A DNA stretch of 23,002 nt from a virus. Each line of letters opens with the position of its first letter. Within the stretch, counting starts at the first letter, position 1. Of this stretch, positions 1 through 10,000 are shown piece after piece. Under the pieces are notes generated by a model that did no database searches, was not told the origin of the DNA, and worked only from the letters and a program-made list of their open reading frames with translations. The stretch is taken from the IMG/VR virus record IMGVR_UViG_3300048113_000511, positions 1-23,002 of that record. One strand, given 5' to 3'. The translations under genes and the position numbers were made by a program.

Positions 1-3000
1 TCTCTAATGGTGGCAATCCAGCAGGAACAACAATCAAACCACTGGCATTACCATATTCATCAGTTGTGACTTCTCCATTGAATGCGGATAGGGAGTTGCC
101 AGCAATACCAGTAAATCTAAGGTCAGGATTTACCCAGCGACCAATATTTCTACCTTCTAAAAAGACATATAGTTTGGTGTTAGGTTTCATTCGTTTTACA
201 ACAAATCTAACTGGAATACTTCTAGCAAAAAATGCTAAAGAAGTTGACACCAGACTTTCTCCAATTGCTTTTGTGGGAACACCTTTTCCAACTTCATTGT
301 TTTGTGGGCTAATATTAGAAGAACTGCCAACAGAAGCATTAGTAACTGAAGTTGTAGATTTTTGTGTGTTAACCTCACCAAGAGAATTAATAGCAGTAAA
401 TGATGTAGACGTACCAACCCAGTTAACAACAAAAGAGTTGAATAGACTTGAGAAACTTTCTTTTACATTTTCTTTTGCTAAGAAAATATTGAATAAACTT
501 GTATTGGTATCAACTACTAGTGGTTCTTCTGACTGATCATACCAGTGATCAACCGATGGAGATACCTCACTATCGCCAACATATTGAATAACAACGAATG
601 GATTTGGATTTAGTTTTTTGGATGCAAAGTCATTTCCAAGTAGAGATAATGGAGTATATGGTAACGTTACCATATCACCAGATTTCTTATATCCAGAAAC
701 TGATCTCTGGTCTTCTCTTATATTGACTTCTTCTAAAGAAACAGAATCTTCTTTTGCTTGAGGACGCAATACAGATTGCTGACTATCAATAGAACACTTA
801 TAGTCTAAAGAAGATAAATTACCGATGCTGTGTGCTTCAAAGTTGTCAACAAAGAATCCAGACTTAAATCTATCAAGTCCAATTTCGTCTTTAACTTGCA
901 TGTTTAGAGCTTGCTGCTCTAGAATGCTTAGTGTGGTATAATACTCAAGACGCTCAATACGCTTCTCTAATTTGCCGATGTCACGCATCGTATAACGACG
1001 GTTATCAACTGGAGTAATTCTTACATCTTTAGTTGTCTTTGTGAATGCAGGAATATATGCATAGAAGAGCGGTACAGCATCATCAATGGGATCTGGTTTG
1101 GATGGGTTAAGTGAAGAGTTTCCTTCTTTAACAAGGAAGCTTCCTTTCTTATCTAAGAAGATACCGTCAATACGATCTAGATATTGAATTTGACTGAATG
1201 AGAAAGTATACTCAAGTCCTAGATCAGGAGCTGGAGTGCTAGAAAGAACAGCACCAGATCCAGCAAAAGAACCAGCAGTAACTTCTAGGGATGCTTTGTT
1301 GAGGAAACCAGGAATAATAGCAGTGCTATCTACTTTTGGTCTAAAGTCAATAACGTTTTTGAGTTCTAGATTTCCATGGACAGAAGAATTGAACGAAGGA
1401 ATTTCATCTTCAGGAACACCTGCTTCATGTAAGTAACTATCAATAGTACAAAAATCACCTTGAGATTGCTCAAAATAATCAAATGCAATAAGTAGTTGAC
1501 CATTAGCTGATTCAAATCCTGGTCTTAAAACAATACGAGAAACGTCGTAAATTGTATCTCTTTGACCATTGTCAAATGTATATCTTGCACTTACATCAGT
1601 ACCAGAAATTAGATTTCCTGCACTATCAACATTAGGTGCTTGAGAAGATGTTCCTTCGTAGACATACCTTAATTTAAATGCGTCTGAGTAAGATAAAGTT
1701 TCTACGATTTCTGTATCATAATCTGTTCCTCTGAATGGTATAATACGATCACCCGCAGATGTAATAACAATTCTCTTATTTCTTACTGCAGTCTTAAGTC
1801 TTGGTTTTGCGTTAGAAACCTCAAGAGTTGCTGTCAACTTAAGTTTAGGGAACGTTCCATTAGATGGAATAGTTCCAAAATAACTTGATGGCAGATTTAG
1901 AGTAATACTTCCAGAAGTTAAACCACTAGCTGTGTCGGTAGCAGAAGTAATCTCTACAGAATCATCAGCAACATATACGATATCACCTTTTACAATATTA
2001 GGTGCATCACCAGGATCTAAAACAGTGATAATAAAATTACTCTCACTAAAAGCTGCGAATCTCTGTGTTCCAAATGGTAATTGTGCAGCAAATGTAACGG
2101 TGCCACCACCAGAAGATGCTGTAGTTACAAAGTCTCTACGGAAATAATATTTAATTTTTGTATCTTCTCCACCAGCAGAAATTTGAGAAACCTGCTTACT
2201 GCCAGTTGGGAATAAAAGTGTTCCAGAATTTGTATTTTGTACTTTTGGACGTAAACGTACAATACTGGTATTTGTTACATCTCCAGGTAGAGCAACATCC
2301 AAGTAAATTCTGCTCTTAGATGCACCTTCTTGTTTTGTTGCATATTGTACAATAGCACGGACAAGATTGTTACTGTCATCAGAGAATTGGATTAAATCTC
2401 CTTGCTGAAGAAGAATAGAGGCATCTGCACTGAAGCTAGTTGACTCAATAAAACTAGATCCTTGAGAACCAAAGAATGTAAAGTTAGTTACAGATTTGAT
2501 TTCAGAATATGTTTGACTATCAACTACAACGTCTGCAGAAAATGTATTTGCATTTCCAGAACCATAGGTACAACCAATAGATTTGACGTTCTGTGGAGTA
2601 TAAGTTGTAACAGTATTTCTGAATAGAACTGGTACGACTGCAGCTGCAGCATTTGGATTGCTAGCGGATTCTGGATTCTGTACAGTAATTGCTGGTGGTT
2701 GTGCATATTCAAGATTTACTGCTCTTCTATTGACAATAGATGCATTGTAAATTTTTCCATCTGTTGTTTTGCCAAGAGCAATCTTTGAAGCATCAAACTC
2801 TTGACCATTGATCAATAGCTTTACGCCATCTGCATATCCCAAACCTCTATTTTGTACAACAAAATGAGAGATTGTATTTTCTTTAGCAACTTTTACAGTA
2901 TTTCCATCTTCATCTCTGATTGTCTCTCCAGATTGGAATCTGCCAGAAAGAGTCTTGACAAAAAGTAATGTGCCAGTAGAATATACACCAGCAGAAGAAC

Positions 3001-5077
3001 CTTCTACTACACCATAAGCATTACTGTTTATACCAAATACATATTTACCTTCATCAAATGCATTTGCTCCACTTGGAATACTTTCTAGAACAATCTTAGT
3101 GAAGAACTGAGGATCAAAATAAGAGTATCCAAATGTGCTGTTGTAAGCAAACGTTCCAGCTTCTAAACGACCCTTGGAAAGAATAATGTCAGAGTCAGAA
3201 TTAAAACCTGATCCTCTTTTTTGTAAGAAGAAGTTGCTTGGTTTTGTCTTACCAATTACAGGAGTAATACTATTAGTGTAATCTACAACAAATCCAAATT
3301 CATTAGAATTCGTATTTGCATCTGCTTCTGTAAGGAAAATTCTTCTTTTAAATTCATTATCAGATAGATCATACTCAAGCATCAATAGTTCCAATTCATT
3401 CTTATCACCAAAGATAGTCAGTTCTAAGAATTGAACAGATACTGATTGATTAATTAGTGGTTTATTAATCGTAGCAAACGATAATGTTTTAAAAGAACTG
3501 ATAGCACTTGGAGATCCTTGATCAGTTCTAGTTTTGATAAAAAACAATTCTCCAAATTGAGTCTGGAAAGTAGAATCTGTAATTGCTCCAATTAAAGTAA
3601 CTGGGTTAGTAATCTGTAGTGTAATAGTTTTTACACCATCATTAATATTAAATACTTTACCTCTTCTGTCAATAGTCTGTCTATGATCAGATGGAATTTC
3701 GGTATTGTTTAGACCGATAGATCCATCATTAAATGTAGAATATAAGAAAACATCTGGATACGCTGTTAGATCAGATCCCTCTTTGTTTAAAGGAACACTA
3801 CCAAAGACATTAGTAACACTGTATGTTGGTAAACCTTTTCCTTTAAGGTTTACATTGTCACTAGAAAGACTTTCTCTTGCTTTATTAATTTCAAGATACT
3901 TAGTCTCTTTATTGACAATCTCATATCCTTTGATGTATGCTTTACCAGGACCAATGCTGGCAACCATTTTTCTTGCTGCTTCTGCAGCATTCTTGCCGTT
4001 ATAAAGATCAAACTCATCAGCACCGTAGATTCCTCTATTTCCATCTTTTTGTGCCCATTCTCTAATGTCAACAGAGAAATTATCTACAACATAGTCACCA
4101 CTCTCATCAAAAGTTCTGCGAGCTAAAGTTTGCTCAAGAACACTAAAGTCTGTAGATTCAATTTTTCTTTGAATAACTCCTCTAGAAACGGTGAGAAGTT
4201 GAATAAAGTTTTTATCTGTAATTGCATTGAGAGCAAACTCTTTTAACACAAGACTAATTTTTAGTCTATGTGCTCCAGGAGCTGTATAGTTTGCAGAACC
4301 AATAGCATTATCATAAAGACTTGCTTCTGCTTCAGGTGTTGTAATTTCTTCTTTGATTGTAAAACCAACTTTTGCAGATGGTTTGTTATAGTAATTTTCA
4401 ATGACTAATAGAGATTCGTCATTACGAACAAAATAACCATTGACAAAATAGATACCTTCTTCTACCTTAACAGCAGAACCAAATCCCATTGCGGGACTTT
4501 CTAGTGAGGTAACTTCTCCAGTATCAGGATTTGTGATTTCAATACTAGTAGGTAGAACACTACCATCTGTACCAACAACTAGAAGTGGTGTGTTAACACC
4601 ATCTACGACTTCTAGTGTTTCGCCTTGACGAAAAGTTGGTTCTGTGTTGGAATTTCCACTGTTAATATAACTAACAAATAAAGTATCTGCTGTACTTTCT
4701 GTTGCTAGTTTAGTTGTTGAAATAGTAGCAGTGACACCAGAAGTGAGACCAATAACTTGCTGGCCTACTAACTGACTGATATCATACTTTTTGTATACAA
4801 TGTCATCGCCTTCTGAAACAGCTACCTCAGAAACAGACGATAATTTAACGTAATCTAATTTAGTATTGAGACCAACTTCACCAGGAATTACAAGTTCTCC
4901 CTGCTTGAAAGCATATTTACCAAAACTTTCAATTTGATTTTGAAGAATTGATTGTACCTGAGTTAATTCCCTACTTTGAATAGAGTATCCAGGACGGAAT
5001 AGAATCTTATAAAAATTCTTACTCGCGTCAAAGTCCTCATAGTAAGGAGTTACATTTAAGTTAGTCTTTTGTGGCAT
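1..5077 (-). CDS. DUF4815-type baseplate/tail structural protein (partial, 3' end outside window)
   Basis: The frame is open from the ATG at 5077 to the left edge, giving at least 1692 residues with no stop. It starts MPQKTNLNVTPYYEDFD and continues with NFYKILFRPGYSIQSRELTQ, the signature I associate with DUF4815 proteins of T4-like cyanophages. A charged segment around residues 1360-1390 (MRDIGKLEKRIERLEYYTTL) looks like the usual helical stretch of this family. One GLGY turn lies near residue 743. No signal peptide or membrane segment is seen. It directly follows gene 8, where T4 keeps genes 9-12, so a peripheral baseplate or fibre-connecting role is inferred; I see no clear match to T4 gp9 or gp10. 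A GCGGA ribosome site lies about 6 bases before the start, and the gene has its own late promoter. Family assignment is fairly sure, exact role is not. Confidence 0.82.
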   Translation of the reverse strand, partial: MPQKTNLNVTPYYEDFDASKNFYKILFRPGYSIQSRELTQVQSILQNQIESFGKYAFKQGELVIPGEVGLNTKLDYVKLSSVSEVAVSEGDDIVYKKYDISQLVGQQVIGLTSGVTATISTTKLATESTADTLFVSYINSGNSNTEPTFRQGETLEVVDGVNTPLLVVGTDGSVLPTSIEITNPDTGEVTSLESPAMGFGSAVKVEEGIYFVNGYFVRNDESLLVIENYYNKPSAKVGFTIKEEITTPEAEASLYDNAIGSANYTAPGAHRLKISLVLKEFALNAITDKNFIQLLTVSRGVIQRKIESTDFSVLEQTLARRTFDESGDYVVDNFSVDIREWAQKDGNRGIYGADEFDLYNGKNAAEAARKMVASIGPGKAYIKGYEIVNKETKYLEINKARESLSSDNVNLKGKGLPTYSVTNVFGSVPLNKEGSDLTAYPDVFLYSTFNDGSIGLNNTEIPSDHRQTIDRRGKVFNINDGVKTITLQITNPVTLIGAITDSTFQTQFGELFFIKTRTDQGSPSAISSFKTLSFATINKPLINQSVSVQFLELTIFGDKNELELLMLEYDLSDNEFKRRIFLTEADANTNSNEFGFVVDYTNSITPVIGKTKPSNFFLQKRGSGFNSDSDIILSKGRLEAGTFAYNSTFGYSYFDPQFFTKIVLESIPSGANAFDEGKYVFGINSNAYGVVEGSSAGVYSTGTLLFVKTLSGRFQSGETIRDEDGNTVKVAKENTISHFVVQNRGLGYADGVKLLINGQEFDASKIALGKTTDGKIYNASIVNRRAVNLEYAQPPAITVQNPESASNPNAAAAVVPVLFRNTVTTYTPQNVKSIGCTYGSGNANTFSADVVVDSQTYSEIKSVTNFTFFGSQGSSFIESTSFSADASILLQQGDLIQFSDDSNNLVRAIVQYATKQEGASKSRIYLDVALPGDVTNTSIVRLRPKVQNTNSGTLLFPTGSKQVSQISAGGEDTKIKYYFRRDFVTTASSGGGTVTFAAQLPFGTQRFAAFSESNFIITVLDPGDAPNIVKGDIVYVADDSVEITSATDTASGLTSGSITLNLPSSYFGTIPSNGTFPKLKLTATLEVSNAKPRLKTAVRNKRIVITSAGDRIIPFRGTDYDTEIVETLSYSDAFKLRYVYEGTSSQAPNVDSAGNLISGTDVSARYTFDNGQRDTIYDVSRIVLRPGFESANGQLLIAFDYFEQSQGDFCTIDSYLHEAGVPEDEIPSFNSSVHGNLELKNVIDFRPKVDSTAIIPGFLNKASLEVTAGSFAGSGAVLSSTPAPDLGLEYTFSFSQIQYLDRIDGIFLDKKGSFLVKEGNSSLNPSKPDPIDDAVPLFYAYIPAFTKTTKDVRITPVDNRRYTMRDIGKLEKRIERLEYYTTLSILEQQALNMQVKDEIGLDRFKSGFFVDNFEAHSIGNLSSLDYKCSIDSQQSVLRPQAKEDSVSLEEVNIREDQRSVSGYKKSGDMVTLPYTPLSLLGNDFASKKLNPNPFVVIQYVGDSEVSPSVDHWYDQSEEPLVVDTNTSLFNIFLAKENVKESFSSLFNSFVVNWVGTSTSFTAINSLGEVNTQKSTTSVTNASVGSSSNISPQNNEVGKGVPTKAIGESLVSTSLAFFARSIPVRFVVKRMKPNTKLYVFLEGRNIGRWVNPDLRFTGIAGNSLSAFNGEVTTDEYGNASGLIVVPAGLPPLE

Positions 5078-5100
5078 CGTTTTCCGCCAAATACTAGCAT
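5056..5100 (-). other. Possible 14-codon upstream ORF overlapping the DUF4815 gene start
   Basis: On the minus strand an ATG at 5100 is preceded by AAGGA with a 6-base spacer, a better ribosome site than that of the main gene. It encodes 14 codons (MLVFGGKRCHKRLT) and stops at 5056, inside the main reading frame. The late promoter at 5114-5122 would start transcription around 5107, so the AAGGA may be at or beyond the mRNA 5' end. It may therefore not be translated. Confidence 0.25.
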
Positions 5101-5113
5101 TCTTTGTCCTTAG

Positions 5114-5122
5114 TATTTATAG
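5114..5122 (-). promoter_or_regulatory. T4-type late promoter for the DUF4815 gene
   Basis: On the minus strand this reads CTATAAATA, an exact match to the T4-type late promoter core recognised by the phage late sigma factor gp55. It sits between the gene 8 terminator and the ATG at 5077, 36 bases upstream of that start. Confidence 0.8.
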
Positions 5123-5126
5123 AGAT

Positions 5127-5153
5127 AAAAAAAATCCCCCGATCTCTCGGGGG
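5127..5153 (-). terminator. Rho-independent terminator after gene 8
   Basis: A perfect 7-base stem (CCCCCGA / TCGGGGG) with a 4-base loop lies at 5136-5153. On the minus strand it is followed by A and then eight T residues (5134-5127). It starts 20 bases after the gene 8 stop. The T-run exists only on the minus strand, so it terminates gene 8 transcription. Confidence 0.88.
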
Positions 5154-5173
5154 ACTTAAGTAATTAAATTTGA

Positions 5174-6988
5174 TTAGAATTCAATAACTAGTTTGATATC
5201 TTCAATTTGGTCAGGAGCACGAGTGATGAGACGACGATTCTCAACATAGATAACGTCACCAGAATTATTTTCAATTTCAGGTGCTGCTAGTCCACTTGCA
5301 AAAGTGACACCTAGTAAAGCAGAACCATATCCAGTGTCTACATTACCAGAAGCGGCAGAAGACTCACCACTAATTGCATTAGCAGCATTGCTCTCAAATG
5401 CTCTTACCACACCCTGATCAGTGTGTGCGTCGTTAGTTTGGATATACTTGAGAACTCCAGCAGTTGTAGAACCACTATCAAGTGTCCAAGAAACAACTGT
5501 ACCATATGCAGTACCACCAGTTACAGTCTGAGTAATTTTCTCATCAACAGAGTAGTCTGCAGTAGCACCAGTGACTTTTACAGCTTTTAGACCAGAAACA
5601 GTATCTCTTGTTTCAAATGTCGTAGTTCCATATCTAAGTGGATCAGCAACAATACCAATACGACGGAAGTCGTTATCAACAGGGAAGTCACCAGAACCTT
5701 CAGAATAGGTCAAGCGAATGTTAGTCATAACACGCTTACCATTTAGTTCAGTTTCGTGATCTGAACCATGACCACCTTCTGGGGGCAAAACAATTTCAAC
5801 AGCAGCTGCTGCACTAGCACCAGTCGTAACTGCGCTGCTTAGACCAGCATCTGAGAATAGATTGCCATTGCTAAAGATAACATTAGCATAGGTGTAACCC
5901 GATCCACGAGATTCAATATTTGCAGATGTAATTGCACCTGAACCATTTGTTACTAATTCTACAACACCACCTGTTCCGTCACCTTTGATGCTAGTGAAGA
6001 AAGTCTGGGAAGCAGGAAGACCCGATCCAGCGTCTTCAATTAGAGCTACATCACATGCACCTGCTGTAGCAGTAGATACGACAGCAACTCTACTTGTTTC
6101 TGTAGGTAGTACAATTGGCATGAAGTCAGAAGACAGAAACTTCAGTACATCGTCAGTTGGTAGGGTGTACATGTACTTCCAGACATAACCAGCACCAGTT
6201 GTCTCTGTATATAAACCAGTTGCAGCATCGTAGTTACCACCTGCTACTGTCGGTTCTTCAGTTGCATTTTGACCAGTGCTGTTAGAAGGATCTTCGCCAT
6301 TATAAAGACACTTGAATACTTCATATGCGGAGTTCATTACATAGAACTTAGCATCGGCAATGCTAGAAGCTCCAGTTGCTGTTTGCTTACCAATTTGACC
6401 ACCGCCACCTGGGGTAGCAGAGTAGTCAGGCTTCCACATGTCAAACTTAGGGTTAGCAACCATGTCCCAGTTGTAACGACGAATAACAGTTCTCGCAAAA
6501 GCATCAGTAATACGCTTTGCCGCGATTAGTTCGTCATAAAGACTAATTTTTTCTCTCTGATTGTCAAGAGGAAGAGGGGGGACATCCTCAGTTGCATAGC
6601 GATAAATGCCAGACTTGGCAGTAGCACCTGTATCGGAACCACCTGAACCTCCAGTTCTACCCTTTAGGTCAGAACCAATAGAAGGAGCAGAGTTAATACC
6701 AGCACTGCCAAAAACGTCGGTTAATAAAAGGGCACTATCATAAACTGCAGCAACTGTGGCACGGAAAGCAGTGGAACCATATGTTCCAACGTAAACTTCG
6801 TTTCCTACGGCAAACGCGGTTGCGTTTTTAGAATAAACCTCCAGATACGCTCTCCAAGGTTGTGGACGACCCACAAAGAAGTACATCCTAGAACGCTCTG
6901 AGCTGGTGTCCGTTGCACCTTCTGTTAGAGACTCTAAGAATTGTTTCGCGTTAAAGATGCGGAACTTATCAGAAATAATAGCAGCCAT
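5174..6988 (-). CDS. 8: Baseplate wedge protein gp8
   Basis: A 604-residue protein matching the layout of T4 gp8, a wedge subunit that joins gp7 and gp10 in the baseplate. The N-terminus has SDKFR (6-10), as T4 gp8 has TSKFR, then MYFFVGRPQPW (35-45), comparable to the FITFGRSEPW of T4, and YVWKYMYTLP at 268-277, comparable to YVWEYLFEIP of T4. It is nearly twice the 334 residues of T4 gp8. Extra sequence includes a Gly-rich GSGY module at about 332-375, related to repeats in the upstream giant gene, and a longer C-terminal half. No signal peptide or membrane helix. The ATG at 6988 is the first start after two overlapping late promoters; its ribosome site is weak. A terminator follows the stop. 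T4 motif comparisons come from memory. Confidence 0.88.
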   Translation of the reverse strand: MAAIISDKFRIFNAKQFLESLTEGATDTSSERSRMYFFVGRPQPWRAYLEVYSKNATAFAVGNEVYVGTYGSTAFRATVAAVYDSALLLTDVFGSAGINSAPSIGSDLKGRTGGSGGSDTGATAKSGIYRYATEDVPPLPLDNQREKISLYDELIAAKRITDAFARTVIRRYNWDMVANPKFDMWKPDYSATPGGGGQIGKQTATGASSIADAKFYVMNSAYEVFKCLYNGEDPSNSTGQNATEEPTVAGGNYDAATGLYTETTGAGYVWKYMYTLPTDDVLKFLSSDFMPIVLPTETSRVAVVSTATAGACDVALIEDAGSGLPASQTFFTSIKGDGTGGVVELVTNGSGAITSANIESRGSGYTYANVIFSNGNLFSDAGLSSAVTTGASAAAAVEIVLPPEGGHGSDHETELNGKRVMTNIRLTYSEGSGDFPVDNDFRRIGIVADPLRYGTTTFETRDTVSGLKAVKVTGATADYSVDEKITQTVTGGTAYGTVVSWTLDSGSTTAGVLKYIQTNDAHTDQGVVRAFESNAANAISGESSAASGNVDTGYGSALLGVTFASGLAAPEIENNSGDVIYVENRRLITRAPDQIEDIKLVIEF

Positions 6989-7024
6989 GGGTTTCTTTAT
7001 CCGACGTTATGTTTGTGCCTGTGT

Positions 7025-7039
7025 TATTTATATTTATAG
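7025..7039 (-). promoter_or_regulatory. Two overlapping late promoter cores for gene 8
   Basis: On the minus strand this stretch reads CTATAAATATAAATA, which holds two complete TATAAATA octamers offset by 6 bases (7038-7031 and 7032-7025). It lies in the 57-base gap between the stop of the giant gene (7046) and the gene 8 start (6988). Either core could start gene 8 transcription about 30-36 bases before the ATG. Confidence 0.8.
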
Positions 7040-7045
7040 CAATAT

Positions 7046-10000
7046 TTAGGATATTGTAAATGGAATGATTTCCTGAGTGGTATTAATTGAGTTTGGACCT
7101 CTCGTCAAAGTAACACCCGTAAAAGATGTTACCGTTTTTCCTGTATATTGGAATACAGATCCATTGCTGGTAAAGGCATAACCAGCGGATGGGAATCCTG
7201 TAGTATTTTGAACATTGATAGTTCCAGTTAGACTACTAGTACTAGTACTAATTGTCACTGGGTTTTGGATTGATGGTGGCATTAAGTTGAAGCGAGTACC
7301 AGACTTAGAAAAGCTGGATTTTGATCTCTCAGAAAAATCACCAACAGTTAGATCTGCAAAGTAGAAACTAAACTCTTGTAATGTAACTCCAGATACATTA
7401 TTTACACCATCATCAAATATGTTGTTATAGTGACTGAGTGTGTGACCTACATTAGTAATTGCATAGTTACCAACATATTGTTGTTCGTCCGCAGAAGAAT
7501 TTCTGATAGGAACATCAGGTGCCCCGCTTCTCAATGCAACAAAGAATTCATTATCAATATCAATTAGATCAACTTCATTACCATTTCTTTGTAGTAATGG
7601 GTCATTAATAAATGCACTTTCTTCATATCTATCAACCACACCACCAGGTGGCGGAGTTACTACAATTTCATATGCTTCTCTAGTGATAGAGAAGTCTGCA
7701 GGAGATGCAAATTCTCTCTGGGTATTTCTTTCAAATGCTACAGATCTAGCACCACCAGACGCCATAGAGACATCACTCTCAGACTCAATTGTAACAACAC
7801 CAACAGATGCAACAGATACAAGCTCAGGAATCTGTCTCAGATATGTTCCAGCAACCCAATTTTGTTCTGTTGTTCCTTTACGATTTCTAAGAATGTTGAG
7901 GAATCTATCAGAAAGTTTGCGGTTGTAGTATATAATCTCATTACCAATAAGAAGTAGACCTTGCTTGTCAAACTTGGTGGTGTCTGCGATGTATGCAATA
8001 CTGTCACCAATATTGAAGTCAAGATCAAGATATGCAGCAGTCTCAAAGTAATTGATATTACTAATTGCATTATTAGGAATTTCTACTTGAACTGTAGCAG
8101 TAATTGCTCTAGAAACAGTTGAAATAGAATTTGTAGTTATAATATCCTGCAATTCTGCAGATACTACTGTTCCACCAGCATATACATCTAAGACTTTAAC
8201 ATCATCAGCTGATGTTTCTTCTGTTGAGAAAAATTCAACATAATCTCGTTGTGGATCTAAAGCACCACCAATAGAGAATACCTCAACTTCCTTGAGATCA
8301 AATTCTCTTTCAACAACAATCTCGGCATCACCTGCAACTTGTACTTGTACAGAACTAATACCAGTAACAGAAGAAACACCAGACTCATCAATTTCACTGA
8401 TAACAGATGTAGCAGTCAATCCACCACTTTCAACATATGGGTTAATACCAATGTTGATCAGTGAAACACCAATGTCTCTATCTGCTAGTACATCAAATCT
8501 TCTAGAAACAATAACTTTTGGAGCTTCTGTATACCCAGAACCACCATCAATCAAGTCAACACTAATTACTTGACCTTTTTGCACAAGAACATTTGCTCTA
8601 GCACCACCACCTTGTCCATTTTCTGGAACAAACTTCAGAACTGGTGGTGTATAATATTGATATGCTGTCGGTTGTGTAAGAGGTTCATAACTACGCTGGT
8701 TCCAAGTAAGAGAAGTTATAGATCCATTTTCAATAGTTGCTACTACTGATAGACCTTCTCCTCTTGTTATACCAGTGTAAGGTTCTACAGATACAACTCC
8801 AAAGATATCATCCGAAAGTTGTTCTCTATCTCTACCATCTTTACTTGTAGATTCAGTAGGAAGTCTTTTAATCTTTCTAAATCCTTCTTCTCCTTCTACC
8901 CGAATTTGGTCTCCAGTAGCAAGAGAAACAAAAGAATTTTTGAAAGATTTACCATATGCAGTTCCTCTCCATAGACCATTATCATCTCTAAGAATTTTTC
9001 TGCCAACGTCATCTTGATTATAAGTCAGTGTCTGATTGGAAATATCAGCATCAGCAATAACAAATGTTCTGTTATAATATCCTTTAGGAGCAAACGTATA
9101 ATCTAATCCAGATTCAAGTACAGTATTATGAGATTTAATATTAAATAATACATTATTTCCAGATCTGATTGGATTTATAATTTCACCAATAACGTTATAT
9201 GTGCCATTTGCTCTTTGTTGCCAAACATGAATTGCTGTTCCGACAGCATCACCCATCCACGCAAATTTTAATAATTCATCTAAAACATTAGAATCAAATG
9301 CAAATGTTCCTTGTGCAAAGAAAGAATCTGGAGAGTAATCATAGATATTGAGAACTTGTCCGACATCTCTACCATAGAGATAGCGAATGTCAATCTTCAT
9401 TTCTTTCTTAATTGGAACATTAAATGTAATGTTTGGACCAGAAACTGTGTAAGAGTAATCCTTCCTTTGCAGAACTCCATCTAAGAAAACATATAAAGCA
9501 TCTTCTGCTTCAATATTTTGAACGGTATAATCTTCTACATCTAAAATTAGGAAAGGACCATTTCTCACACCATTAACTAAGTTAAAATCAATAGTAAGTC
9601 TCTTGTAGTTACCAACACCAATACCGACGACTTTCTCTACTGCTGTTGGTTCCCCAATAGACTTAGCTCCAAGATCTTGATCCCAGATAGGAGCAACATC
9701 AAATTTGATCTTGTTAGGAATTACCGTTCTATCAATAACATAAGAATCTTCTAATGGATAACCTTCGGTAAACTTAGGTCTTTGAATTATAGCGTTAATT
9801 GTTAAGAAAAGATCTTCGTCTTCTTCTGTATTAACTGCAGTATTATCATCCCAATAGAGCTCAAACTCTTTAGTTTCTCCATCAATGTAGTCTGGTAAAG
9901 TTCTAGTTACAGATTCTTCATTTACGATATCATTTAGATTATCGTAAAGAGCGTCCATAGAAGAAATAACAGTACTGCATTCTTGTGCTGGAATCAATAC

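Noticed and set aside
66-536. 156-residue open frame on the plus strand
   Set aside because: It lies fully inside the long minus-strand DUF4815 frame, whose translation is clearly protein-like. No late promoter or good ribosome site precedes it.
8292-8573. Plus-strand open frame of 93 residues, and similar frames at 3705-4004, 7683-7928, 12293-12583, 18130-18447 and 19401-19676
   Set aside because: All are antisense shadows inside strong minus-strand genes, with biased Ser/Thr/Asn composition and no regulatory signals.
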